From Petrosia ficiformis (taxonomy: Eukaryota > Porifera > Demospongiae > Haplosclerida > Petrosiidae), in NCBI GenBank assembly GCA_947044365.1, contig OX345636.1, positions 35,221,212 through 35,285,211 on the forward strand: a stretch of DNA of 64,000 nucleotides. Direction: 5' to 3'. A program made the position numbers and the translations under genes. How positions within the stretch are numbered: the stretch's first letter is position 1; the number at the start of each line of letters is the position of its first letter. Under the pieces are notes generated by a model. That model was not told the DNA's origin, ran no database searches, and saw nothing but the letters and a program-made list of their open reading frames with translations. Below, in pieces: positions 41,101 to 51,915 of this stretch.

Positions 41101-43452
41101 ATATATACATAGAATGACAACAGTTAATCTATTATTGTATTTAACTCTCTCTGTATTTGCATCAGAGTGACAACCTTACAAAAGTTAACAAATCATTTGG
41201 AGAGTGATCATCAATTGGAAATAGAAATTACAGACACCACTTTCGCAGACTATGCAGAATTTACTGTGTGGAAAGAAGACTTGGAGAGAGAAACACACTC
41301 ATCGTATGTGTTAAAATGTGCTCCGGTAGTGACACAGGAATACAGAGTATCATACTATTATTGCAATAGGTCAGGTAAATATAAACCCGAAGGTCATGGT
41401 AAGAGACAATTGAAGTCTCAAGGCTCAACAAAAATAGGGTTCCAGTGCTCTGCTTATATAAAAGTGTCTGAACACTTGGTAAACAAAAATGTATTTGTTA
41501 AGTTCTGTTCTACTCATTATAATCATGACTTGCAGTTGGCATATCTCAAAATGCCTGAAAAAACTAGACTAGAAATTGCAAACAAACTACATATGGGAGT
41601 AGATATACAACGTATACTAGATGATATTAGAGACACAAGTGAAGGTGGAATCAATCGAGAACATCTTGTAAATAGGCAAGATGTGAGAAATGTACGATTA
41701 CAGTACAACATTGAGGGCATAAGTAGACACAGCAATGATCTAAATAGTGTTAAAGCATGGGTAAATGAAATGCAGTCATTAGAGTACAACCCTGTACTCT
41801 TATTCAAGGAACAAGGACTTCTGCAACCAGAAGGTTTGGACAATTATGCGCAAGATGATTTTGTTCTGTGTCTACAAACGGCATTTCAAAGAGATATGTT
41901 AAATAAATTTGGTAGTGATACCATATGTATCGATGCTACACACGGTACAAATATGTACAATTTTTATTTAATTACTGTACTTGTTGTAGATGAATATGGA
42001 GAAGGTTTGCCCGTGGGATGGATGATAAGTAATAGAGAGGATTCTATAGCGTTAATTGAATTTTTTAAAGCCATTAAAATAGTTTGTGGTAATATTGCAC
42101 CAAAGTGGTTCATGAGCGACGATGCTGAACAATATTTCAATGCCTGGAGAGGGGTTTTCAGTGAAAATAAAACAAGTAAGCTGCTTTGTGTATGGCACAT
42201 TCATCAAGCATGGTGTAAGGCATTACATGATCACATTCCTGACAAGCAAGATCAAAGTAATGTGTATCATATGCTATGCGTACTCTTACAAGAGCATGAT
42301 GAATCAAAATTTAGAACCATGTTGCAAGCATTTCTAACTGAACTACACACTAAGCATAACAGATTTTATATTTATTTTAACACAACATACTGCTCCCGTT
42401 TGGCACAATGGGCAACATGTTACAGAAAAGGATGTACAGCTAATACAAACATGTTTGTGGAGTCATTTCACAGTGTACTCAAAGTAGTTTACTTGCATCA
42501 CAAGCAAAACAGACGTGTTGACTCCCTTCTTGTAACCTTGATAAAAATCGCTCGAAACAAGACCTTTGAAAGATTTCGCAAACTAGAAATGGGTAAACAA
42601 ACACACCGAATATGTGAAATTTCAAAACGACATCAAGCAGCATTATCACTTTCACCTACCTCTGCAACACTAGTAGCTGAAAATAAATGGAAAGTGAGAT
42701 CACAAAAAAAACCTCAGATGGAATACACAGTTGAAAAGTGTCATGAATCATGTCCCTGCAAGATTATTTGTCGTGAATGCAATATCTGTCCACACATTTA
42801 TAACTGTACATGTTTGGATGCCACATTACATGCCACAGTTTGTAAACATATACATTTCATACATATGCAAACTAACAGTAGTGGTACCAAAACACAACAC
42901 ATAACTCCAGTAGATTACTCATATTTTACTAACATACTATTTCAGAAGTCCAACAAGGGAGACTTAAATATGGCTAAAAGTAAACTATTAGCAGATCTGA
43001 AAGAACTGGAAACGTATGTCCAATCCTGCAATAAAATAGATATTTTAAATGCTACAAATAAACATATAAAAGCAGCTATTGCTATATCAAAGGCATTGCA
43101 AACTCAATCTGAAGAAAAGATTCTAGCTGTGAAGAGAAAGGTTTCTCCAAATGAAAACCACAAAACGCAACAGAAGTTCTTTTCTACAAAAAAGCCAAGA
43201 AATGCATCTACATCGGCACTTTCTAAACCATCTTTTATGGAAGTTGAAAACTGCCTCATAGAATTGAAGCAAAAAGAAGCTATGGTGTGTGGAAATTGCT
43301 TAAAAGAAAATGACATTAACCATAGTAACCAAGTGATACAGTGGATTCAATGCGATACATGTTCCATGTGACTACATCTTTCGTGTACCATACCAAAATT
43401 GACATTTTTACCACAATATTACACTTGTCATTTTTGCTGTACCACTGAATAG
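38160..43452 (+). CDS. USP-Ulp1-C2H2-MULE transposase-SWIM-PHD fusion (19 exons, three in-frame TGA)
   Basis: Exons: 38160-38638, 38698-38747, 38808-39015, 39071-39154, 39211-39238, 39290-39427, 39482-39551, 39621-39694, 39751-39795, 39854-39943, 39998-40066, 40133-40212, 40266-40344, 40398-40493, 40546-40604, 40660-40669, 40726-40777, 40848-41082, 41166-43452. Total 4233 nt (1411 codons), all joins in frame. The first seven exons are a USP protease: Cys box NTSNNCFASS, QDAHEYF, two CxxC-type zinc pairs, His box ARHYTCF, FDINDTSV. The next eight are Ulp1-like: FLSDEIINSYM, His in QNHW, Asp in YFDS, Cys in NGTDCGVF. Then come two C2H2 fingers, a FAR1-like zinc domain, a MULE DDE core (CIDATHGTN, FMSDDAEQ, MFVESFH), a SWIM finger (CTCxnCKHIH) and a PHD finger. 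Codons 72, 119 and 1384 are TGA; at 1384 the PHD family normally has Trp. The 10-nt exon is the weakest join. Confidence 0.75.
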
Positions 43453-43569
43453 TTAGCTTAAAGATTAATTTTACTACTTGTGTTATAGTTGTGTATAATT
43501 ATATAAATACATATACATAATTATATATATATATTGTATATATATATATATATATATATATAATTATAT

Positions 43570-43607
<38 letters not shown>

Positions 43608-43626
43608 TATATATATATATATATAA
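43453..43626. repeat. AT-rich flank with (TA)n microsatellite
   Basis: From about 43495 to 43626 the sequence is almost only TA repeats with ATTG interruptions, ending next to the fragment at 43627. Confidence 0.85.
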
Positions 43627-43920
43627 TGGCCTCAATCAGGCTAGAGAACGAAAATTAAATAAACCAGAGTACAATTACCTGATATCTGATTTAAAAGTTA
43701 TTGGATGGAGTCCATCTTACGACACTATTGAAATTGGATCATTAGGTCATTTGCCATCATCTTCTTTGGAAGCCATTTCACACATTGTCTCCCAAGACAG
43801 TTCTAGTTTGGTCACTTCCATCCTTCTTGAGGCTGCCAAGGTCGTTATTGCTTGTTCTCACCAAATATTCCTGGCACACAAACAAATTACCTGGTCCAGC
43901 TCCAGGCCCATGATAAATTG
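43627..43920 (+). pseudogene. retroelement tail fragment
   Basis: An open stretch carries LISDLKVIGW, then YDTIEIGSLGHLP. This resembles the segment after the reverse transcriptase in some invertebrate retroelements, where a basic stretch is followed by an 'xIEIGxLGH' motif. The match is from memory and the rest of the element is absent. It ends in a TGA at 43921 and has no start context. Confidence 0.35.
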
Positions 43921-44893
43921 AACCTATCGCAATTTGCAAATCTATTTATTATTTTCAACTTAAATAAGTATGTATATATATATATATTATCTTTCCCTTG
44001 CCATGCTCACTTTTTATCTTCTTTAGTTCTTCTAAGTTGTTAATGTGTACGCATGTGTCCGAGGACTCTTTATCCTATCTTTTGTTTTGGTTTTATATTT
44101 TATATTTTATATTTTATCTTTCAAAGGTATTTCTTTCCCCATATATAATTTATATATATATATATATATAATATACTATATTAAATATATATCATTATGT
44201 TATGTACAATATTATATACACAATATATATATATCTTATTTTCATTCGAGTTATACTTATTATTTACCTTTTCGTATATAAGAGACTCCAACACCACCAC
44301 GTCTGATCACATCTAAATAACCACGCCTAACAGGGCCCGCTCAGATCATATCATGGCCAATACAACCGGCCCACGTAATTAATTGGCTAACTTTCTCCGG
44401 CTAATGGCTAGTTTACTTACGTTGGTATCCATAAACACACTTCCTAGTCTAAGATGTGTGATCTTATCAGACGATTTTTCTACCTCCAGTCACAGCACAA
44501 ATAGTTATTCACGACCCAGTAATCCTAGATCTTCAGTAGCAGAAGATAATACTACATCGAGCAATTCTTAACAGCATACCATAGGTGTAAAGTTAGAAGG
44601 CTTGTACTCCTAATTTTGATTGCAAACCAAACCACGCCTATTAAAAATTGCTCTTCTACTCGCGAGACAAAATGAAGTTACGAAAAATAATTAACTAATA
44701 ATTATTAATTTACACACAATTATCGACTATATATGCAAATATGTGTGGGTGTTTCCGTTCTGTGCTTCCGTATGGCAAAAACTCGTGGTACGCATGCAGT
44801 ATTTCAGTTTTCTACACTGTTATTCTCTATATACCAGTCTCTACCGGTCTTTAGTAGTTTCTAGTAGTCTCTACCAGTCCTTACTAGTATAAG
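43921..44893. other. AT-rich spacer with fragment of exon-1 flank
   Basis: On the minus strand, 44421-44432 reads ATG plus three codons (MDTN) directly followed by GTAAGT. The flanking 44430-44550 resembles 47263-47330. So it is a piece of the same duplicated first-exon region as at 47.2 kb. Otherwise (TA)n tracts and no gene. Confidence 0.45.
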
Positions 44894-46183
44894 ATGGTTA
44901 GATCCTGCTGTGCCTTTGGATGCACAACAAGAGACTCTAGAGAAAACAGGCAAAAAGGCATTTCAGGATTCGTGCTGAGAGAAAAAAGCGCCTACGGTGG
45001 TTAAATGTAATCAAAAGGAAGAATTTCAATCCATCAACTAATGCTGCCATATGCAGCAAACACTTTGTTGGAGGTAAATGTATAAAAACATACCAAAATT
45101 ACATTGCCCCATAAGAAAGGAAAAGTGAAGACCCTGAGTCTCCGGCATATGTTCCTTCAATATTTCAATTTACTCCTTCTCCTGTGAAAAGGCAAGCAGA
45201 TGTAAGCCTAATGAGATATGAAACTGTGAAAAGAAGACAACTATCTAAAAGTGTAAATGAAAGAAACTGAGGATAATGATGATGTGAATAGTTGTGCTGA
45301 AACAACCAAATCAGTCGAAGTTCAAGCAACAAATTCAATGTCGTCAGATGAAGTTCAAACTGATTTGAATTTAATTAGTTCGCTACTCTTGAGCAAGACT
45401 GTCAGCAGGCATTAAAGAGAAAACCATATCCAACGCAGGAATGCCTCAAGGAAGACGAGAAACTGTTGACTTTTTATACAGGTTTGACAAGCGTAACAGT
45501 TTTCACAGCAGTAGTCAATTTTGTGTCATCGTAACTCCACAATCCTATAACAACAAGCTTACCAAATTTGAATGCTTTATACTTACTGTAATGAAATTGT
45601 TTCTTGGCTTGAGTAATTACAATCTTGTATTTCGATTTTCAATCTTCGGAGTCAACTGTTAGAAGGGTATTTGCAAAGTGGATCAGTGCTATGGACATTC
45701 GCTTGTCTCTTCTAATTAAGTTGCCAGATCGTGAAAGCTTACACACAACCATGCCCTTTTGTTTTCGTTGTCACTATGGTTTAAAAGTGGCATCTATAAT
45801 TGATTGTTTTGAATTATTCATATAGAAAAACTATCCAATCTTCTTGCTAAGGCTTGTACCAGGTCATCTTACTAGCATTACAACACAGCAAAGTATTTGA
45901 TTGGTATCACTCACAAGGGTAGAGTAAGCTACGTATCAAAAGGATGGGGTGGAAGAGTGTCAGATAAATACATCACTGAACATTGTGGTTATCTTAATAA
46001 CTTATTACCATGTGATGTAGTGCTTGCTGATAGAGGATTGGGGATGGGGAATTCTGTGGGTTTAATGGGTGCAACATTAGATATTCCTGCATTTACTAGA
46101 GGACGTGATCAGCTGACTGCAGGGGAAATTGAAAAGACTAGAAAAATTGCTAATGAGAGGATTCATGTAGAACGAATAATATG
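44894..46183 (+). pseudogene. decayed THAP/DDE transposase (ISL2EU-like), copy 1
   Basis: An ATG at 44894 opens a THAP zinc-finger start (SCCAFGC, later RLRWL and ICSKHF), with a frame break near 44960-44990. It is followed by DPESPAYVPSIF. A helix-turn-helix region (about 45560-45720) and an Asp-containing IIDCFELF strand come next. The best-preserved part is at 45897-46183: [27 protein letters not shown] and IHVERII, the DDE_Tnp_4 type core of THAP-bearing ISL2EU elements. Several frame shifts and a TGA end make it inactive. Confidence 0.75.
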
Positions 46184-46229
46184 AGTTATTCACCAAAGGT
46201 ATACTATTTTGTTAGTAACAGGGGTTCTT

Positions 46230-46502
46230 TCAAAAGACTTTGTAACTACAAAGGTTCATGAATGTGTCCTTTTGGATGCTGTTGTAAGAGTATGCTGCGC
46301 CTTGGTACCACTTGGTATTACAACTCTTGTTTTCACACCAGATCATTTGACCACCTTTGGCTCGTTTACAATAACACCATGTGCCAATGTCATCTTCAGG
46401 GTCATTATCTAGAACACCACGAGGCACTTCAATAGAATGCTTTCTTGTAAACCACTTCCTGTAAAGTTCAAGAAGCACACACAAGTTTAAAAATTTTTCC
46501 AC
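46230..46502 (-). pseudogene. PHD-finger fragment convergent with transposase copy 1
   Basis: The minus strand encodes CYCKRAKGGQMIWC, then CNTKWYQGA, a PHD-type finger in which the later His and Cys ligands are lost. In ISL2EU elements a second gene (YqaJ-like nuclease) lies opposite the transposase and can end in such a finger. That it is the tail of that gene is inference from placement. No YqaJ domain is readable to the right. Confidence 0.5.
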
Positions 46503-47174
46503 AATTGTAATTTTATCCTAGAGTAAATCTTCATTGCTGGTGAGTCGTTCCATATGTAGGTCTACCTCTGTCCAGATAACAAAGTCAAAGTAGAGCCTTT
46601 TAGTGACATAGATTTGCAACTGGCATTGATAATAATAGGTATGCTCATGCTATTGATGTATATAAAGTTCCATCATCCGATTTTGATAGGCAAAATGTAC
46701 TTGACTCAGATGCTGACTCTATACTACTAAATGTTGTGCAAAATGGCTGTAACAGAACGATATCTATACTTGTGCTAGTACTTTTACTGATATCAAATAC
46801 TATTCAAAAGCAAAAAATGCCCTTATTTCAATATACAGAACAAAAATCTTCTAGAACATTCTAGACATGACCTATCTAAATTAAAGAAAAAAACAAGAAA
46901 CTAATCAAAGAGGTGACAAGGTATGATATAATGATACAGAAAAAACAAGAACCTTCCAGAAACTAATCAAAAAGGTGACAAAGTATGATATTACAACTGT
47001 AATGATATAGAACCAATAAATGATGTTTAAAACATATACATTCAACATAAACTAATATACATCCTTATCCAATGAACAGTATTACACAACTACATGTATC
47101 AACACTTTGCAATGCTGCCATAACTCACGGTGGGATGCGAATACAAAATTCACGATACTATTTAAAGTACTTAC

Positions 47175-47265
47175 AACTCTTATTTCCAAGTGCTTGTTGA
47201 AGCAACATCTGTCGATTACGAAACTCATTTCCCCAAGTTCTACTATTACTTGCGTTGGTATCCAT
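47175..47265 (-). pseudogene. orphan copy of the cassette gene's first exon
   Basis: From an ATG at 47265, 30 codons plus one base lead to a GTAAGT donor, the same phase as the first exon at 37998-38094. Both contain W-N-FR-RQML-QA. The intron side (about 47082-47174) also matches 37908-37997. No matching second exon was found downstream, so it is a duplicated fragment rather than a whole gene, although the open frame and donor are intact. Confidence 0.65.
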
Positions 47266-47374
47266 ACACACACTTTCAGTCACAGCCACTAATAGTTATC
47301 GCAATATCTTCAGTAGCAGAAGGTCTGCAATAGGCGTGGCAGTTACGTGGGCAGGTTTCCTGTCTGCCATATTG

Positions 47375-48555
47375 TCAGTTTTGTCACAGGCTGTGGAAAT
47401 CCCAAGATCTAAGAAAAACGTTTCTTCTGATTACCCAGCATCAAGGAACGCAAACTGAATCTCTCAGCAGGAGAGGACAGGACACTTGGCAAGCTAAGCT
47501 GAAAAGATAAGATGTTCTGCCTGAACAATATTACAACACACGAGTCTGTTCAGATCATTTTGTAAGTGGCGTTCCCTCGAAGCTTTATGATGTTAATAAT
47601 CCTGGCTGGGGCCCCTTCATTAAGGCTAGTATATGAACGTGTCAGTAAAAGAAGTCTGAGTTCAAGGTACGAGAGAGCTATAAATAGGAGAAGATTGTGT
47701 TTGCAAGAGTTGATAGAAAAGACGATTAAGAGGAGTTAGGAAATGAAGATATAGAGTCAAATTTAGAGATTGAAGTAACAAATGAAGCTGCTGTTATAAT
47801 AGACAATTGTATTGCTGTTCAAACAGACCTTTCCTTTGACATGATTGAACAAGATGTAGTAAAGCTTCAGTGTGAGATAGAGGAACCAAAGAGAGAGAAT
47901 CAAACTCTGAAACAAACTGTTAAACAGTTGGAATCAGAACTAGTAGGTACACTACCGGTAAATCATTGTCTCCATTCCAACAGATTTTAATTACATTTAT
48001 GAGGTTGCGTCTACCTACCCAAGACCTAGGATACCAATTTAAGCTACACAATTCGACAATCAGCCGTATTTTCACTCGTGTAATCGATGTGTTGTTTGTG
48101 AAACTAAAATCATAGATCAGATGACCTGACAGGGACACCTTAATAAAGACAATGGCAATAGTGTTGCATAAGCACTTTCCCAAATGTGTTGTGATAATAT
48201 TTCTGGATCATCCAACCAATTTGCTTGACAGAGCACAGACCTATTCTTCATATATGCATCATAATACTTTGAAGTATTTAATTGGAATGACACCTCAAGG
48301 AACAGTAAGTTACATCAGAGGCAGAACCAGTGACAAGTTTCTAACAGAACATTCCACATTTCTTAATAATCTTATTCCCGGAGAAACCGTATTAGTAGAC
48401 AGAGGTTTTGACATAAAAGATTCTGTTGGACTTTTGTGCTCCTGATTACAAATCCCAAATGCCATTAGTATCGAACAGACCAGGAATATTGCAAATGTTC
48501 TAATACATGTGGAACAAGTTATCCGAAATGTGAGAAAAAATTATTTTTTACTTAA
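47375..48555 (+). pseudogene. decayed THAP/DDE transposase (ISL2EU-like), copy 2
   Basis: The THAP end reads VCSDHFVSG, then [12 protein letters not shown] coiled stretch (about 47750-47940) precedes a helix-turn-helix region (LRLPTQDLGYQFKLHNSTIS, about 47975-48080). The DDE core [23 protein letters not shown] and [15 protein letters not shown] follows at 48152-48445, and IHVEQVIRNVRKNY ends it. Frame shifts and stops break it in at least four places. It is a different, less decayed-at-the-core copy than the one at 44.9 kb. Confidence 0.75.
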
Positions 48556-48759
48556 TGCTACTCAACCAATTGATTTCATGATGTCTGTTAACAATGAAGA
48601 AAGCGCACTAGACAAAATTGTTTATGTTTCTGGTGCCCTTATTAATATTTGTGACTCTGTTGTACTGTTTGATTAACTGATGTACATGTTTAATAATAAT
48701 TCTGTTGATTAACTGATTACTGTTGTACAATTTTGATTAAAACTTAATTCATTATTGAG

Positions 48760-48925
48760 TTGTTTTTCTTGAAACTTGGGTAGTTTCCTGCATTCAGGGC
48801 AATACCACTGTTTTGATTTGGGCTCTGATTTCAAGATGGAACCATTGGTATGCACAAGTGGGATTGTCGCATCCTACCATAGGTCCATTGCAATAACAGT
48901 AGGTTTGGGCAGTTTCTGCTGGGGA
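48760..48925 (-). pseudogene. PHD-finger fragment convergent with transposase copy 2
   Basis: Minus-strand reading gives YCYCNGPMVGCDNPTC, then WFHLE, and after a frame shift KQWYCPEC. This is a nearly full PHD finger. Placement mirrors the finger at 46.2-46.5 kb beside copy 1. Confidence 0.6.
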
Positions 48926-49184
48926 TAATGAATCTGTTCCTGAGTTCATCAATCAGGATTACACTTGCTTCTCAGACCCCAGCTTTCAAGTACACACAAA
49001 GGTAGAGACACTAGTGCCATCAGCAATGCTTGATACATAGTCATCACAAAGCAAATATGGGGATACTTTTTTCTCAATATATCTTGTTCATAGGTAATAC
49101 CAATTTCTTTTTGACCCTAAAAGATACTATATAGCCAGCAGACCGTTTGCATAATTATGTAAGTATAAACTAATAATACATGCG

Positions 49185-49700
49185 TATTAGCATTGACATC
49201 CACAGAAAAACAGACACTCTTTTTTCAGTAAACAACATGACCACAGCTGGACTTGAACCACTGACCTTTTGATCAGGAGGCTCAAGCTCCAACCACTAAG
49301 CCACACTGCTTCCTTAAAAAAAAAAAGAGTGTCCATCAAACTTAAAGGGTCCACTTTGGAAATTGTGGTCTTTCCAGTCGATTCGTGGGACTTACCACTC
49401 TGTGGATTCTGACGGCACTTTAGGTTAGGGGGTTATAATAGAACTTCGGTTCCCCACAACTGTTAGGACTTCGGTCTTATATACACACTTGTGTGTATAT
49501 ATATGTTGTTGTTAGTCATTCCCATCAAATAGTCCCAGTTTGTTGGGCACTCTTTTTTTAAGGAGGCAGCGTGGCTTAGTGGTTGGAGCTTGAGCCTCCT
49601 GATCAAAAGGTTGGTCAGTGGTTCAAGTCCAGCTGAGGTCATGTTGTTTCCTGAAAAGCGAGTGTCTGTTTTTTTGTGGACTTCAATGCTAATATAACAC
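49185..49700. mobile_element. head-to-head pair of tRNA-derived SINEs forming a fold-back
   Basis: The minus-strand copy (about 49190-49316) has box A at 49293-49304 (GTGGCTTAGTGG) and box B at 49249-49260 (GGTTCAAGTCC). The plus-strand copy (about 49557-49700) has box A at 49571-49582 and box B ending at 49630. Both continue into the same 3' tail (GAGTGTCTGTTTTT, then ATGCTAATA). The heads face each other across about 240 bp of other sequence. Confidence 0.8.
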
Positions 49701-50213
49701 GGTTAGGATGGTTGCTTCTTAATAAATTTGTTATTTGTGCTCTAGATATAATTGCAGTATAAAATAGCTTCTCAGATATTACAAAATGGTTTATGCAGTC
49801 ATACATGTAAATTATGAATAGATAGGGAAATTAGTTTTTGTGGCATATTTGCAACAACTGCACCTATGAAACACCACTTCATCAGTTATCATAAAGAATG
49901 CATTATGGTTACATATTGAGGTATAAAACTGATCTAGAAGCAAAACTCTTGGAGAATCATGGAAAAGATCATGAAATGTAACTGAGAAAATTTATTTCAC
50001 TTATACTCCCAATGATATATTTTAAATTACAAATTATTAAATAGCTAATTATTATACACCACAAAACCTTTCATAAACCTTATTTCAGTAAATATATATG
50101 TACTTACTAGGAGTGTCAGGGGCATGCATGCTCTCCTAGTAAATGTTTTGTAGCTCTACTGAGGTGGCTTCTGAGCCTGTTTCAGCAAATTTGTCAGCAT
50201 TCAACATGCAATA
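49701..50213. other. intergenic, 3' flank of the kinase-like exon
   Basis: No gene or known repeat supported. Confidence 0.35.
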
Positions 50214-51104
50214 TTACATTTTATTAATATATTTTAGTACTTCTTTCATTGTGGGACGAGTGTTTTTATCGTCAGCTGTACATTGATCGACCAATTCTCT
50301 GACAGATGGCCATTGAACTGCTTCAATTTGTTTCTTCCTCTCAAATGGAGATGGTGATGGTTGACAATGGATAACCATTTCTACCAAAAGGATACCAAAG
50401 CTGTAGACATCCATTGCAGGAGATTGAAGATCAGGATAGCGAGTTTCAGGAGCAGCATATGCGGGATTACCAGGAGCTACAGTATTAATCTGATGAAGAA
50501 AAATTGCACTTATAAAACCAGATAGTTTTGCCTTCCATTGTGCATTGCCTGATGATTCTAGAAGACAGTTTGTACTGCTAACATCTCGATGAAGGATTGG
50601 ATGTGGTTTCCAGAGATGAAGATAGTTGAGTGCTGATGCTAAATCTCTAGCAATGGTGAGAATCTGAGGATGTGTCACTGCTCTCTTCTCCAGTTCTTTA
50701 CAAAGACTAGTGGGCATAATCTCAGACAATATCATTGGTTTACCACTTCTAACGGCTCCTATGAATTGAAGAAGATTAGGATGACGTAAAAGAGAGCCAA
50801 TATGCATCTGTCTGGAAAAGACATGAAGGTTGTAATCTGAGAGTGTTATGTCAAAGAGATATTTTACTGCTACCCTTGTACCTCTGAATACACCAACCTT
50901 CACTTCCGACCATGCTCCTTTTCCAAGAAGTTCTTGCGTCGTTTCAATTTCTTCTCTGTCAACAACCCAGTCAGGTTTATCTTGAATGATACGAAGTTGA
51001 CTTATCTCTTCACGATATGACTGAATGGTATCCTGCTTTCTTTGAATCATTGACTGAAGTTGTTTGTTGACTTCACGAACTTCTAGCAATGTTTGTTTGA
51101 GATC
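50214..51104 (-). CDS. coiled coil plus kinase-like (probable pseudokinase) terminal exon
   Basis: One long terminal exon of 297 codons, phase 0, after a TATATAG acceptor at 51105, ending in TAA at 50214. Residues 1-50 are coiled coil. A TKL-type kinase fold follows: GKGAWSEV loop, VAVKYL lysine, HRDVSSTN catalytic loop, AAPE, DVYSFGILLVEM. The DFG motif reads SGF, so the metal-binding Asp is lost, and catalysis is doubtful. Sponge TKL proteins often have this 'PDWVV-REEIETTQELLGKG' entry. All upstream introns seen in the neighbouring kinases are also phase 0. So this could be the C-terminal half of the gene that starts at 59821, separated by a 7.4 kb transposon-filled intron, or the end of a separate gene whose first exons I could not find. 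Confidence 0.7.
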   Translation of the reverse strand, partial: DLKQTLLEVREVNKQLQSMIQRKQDTIQSYREEISQLRIIQDKPDWVVDREEIETTQELLGKGAWSEVKVGVFRGTRVAVKYLFDITLSDYNLHVFSRQMHIGSLLRHPNLLQFIGAVRSGKPMILSEIMPTSLCKELEKRAVTHPQILTIARDLASALNYLHLWKPHPILHRDVSSTNCLLESSGNAQWKAKLSGFISAIFLHQINTVAPGNPAYAAPETRYPDLQSPAMDVYSFGILLVEMVIHCQPSPSPFERKKQIEAVQWPSVRELVDQCTADDKNTRPTMKEVLKYINKM

Positions 51105-51202
51105 CTATATAATTTATGAAGAGTTAAAATGAAACTAGATTATGATAGAAGATGAAATTACTCATTATATTTAACATGCTTTCATTTAACTACTACTACT
51201 AG

Positions 51203-51915
51203 TTTCTTGAGTTACTGAGTAAACATGAAAAGGTACAGAGTAGGAAAACAAAATAGTATAATTAAAAAGGTGAAATTTGTTGTTGGGTTCTGTTTATTAG
51301 CAAACTAACTTCCAAGGACAGCAAAATTCTGGCGAGGGAAGGTGAATGGCCCACTCACTCCCCCTTAAATGAATGAAGCCCTGGAGTTGTACTTCTTGAT
51401 GACATCATGCAATATTAGCACTAGCATAGTACTATTATTTATAATTATCATAATTATAAACTGTCAAACTTGTCCTACTATAAGAACAGCACACAATTTC
51501 TCGTGAATTAAAAAAAATTGCTCTATATATATATATATTAGGAATGGTTCAGTGTGCATGCTGATTAGAAATATTTACAACTACAATAAGTCCACAGGGA
51601 GGGTAGCTAGCTACCTATCAAATAATTAAACTAACTGCTTACACATAATCCTTTATCATATTTTAGCTATACACTATGTATCTTGCTATATGTACTTATG
51701 TAGGGTTATATAAGACAGTTGTTATATAGTATAATTTTGCTGTTAAGGTGTCATCCCAACTTGTGTGCCTTTTCAGTTTAGGCATCTTGGCATTTTCTCT
51801 TATTATAATTAAACGTTTTCTTGAGTTAATGAGTAACTATGAAAAGGCATAAAGAGTGGGCAAACAAAATAGTAAAATCTAAAGAACAAACCTCATTTGT
51901 TTTTGGGTTCAGGTA
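51203..51915. repeat. direct repeat of ~95 bp
   Basis: About 51203-51300 and about 51815-51915 share TTTCTTGAGTTAxTGAGTAA, AAAACAAAATAGTA and TTTGTTxTTGGGTTC. Between them at about 51690-51800 lies a copy of the dispersed repeat also seen at 3.6 and 58.1-58.3 kb. Confidence 0.6.

Noticed and set aside
38373..43371. Selenocysteine recoding of the TGA codons
   Set aside because: The one diagnosable site is a Trp position of a PHD finger, not a redox Cys position, and no SECIS-like structure was noticed in the flank.
38160..43452. UGA read as Trp throughout the genome
   Set aside because: The receptor gene (8457-8459) and the kinase gene (13124-13126) end in TGA, and the fusion gene uses TGG for its other Trp codons.
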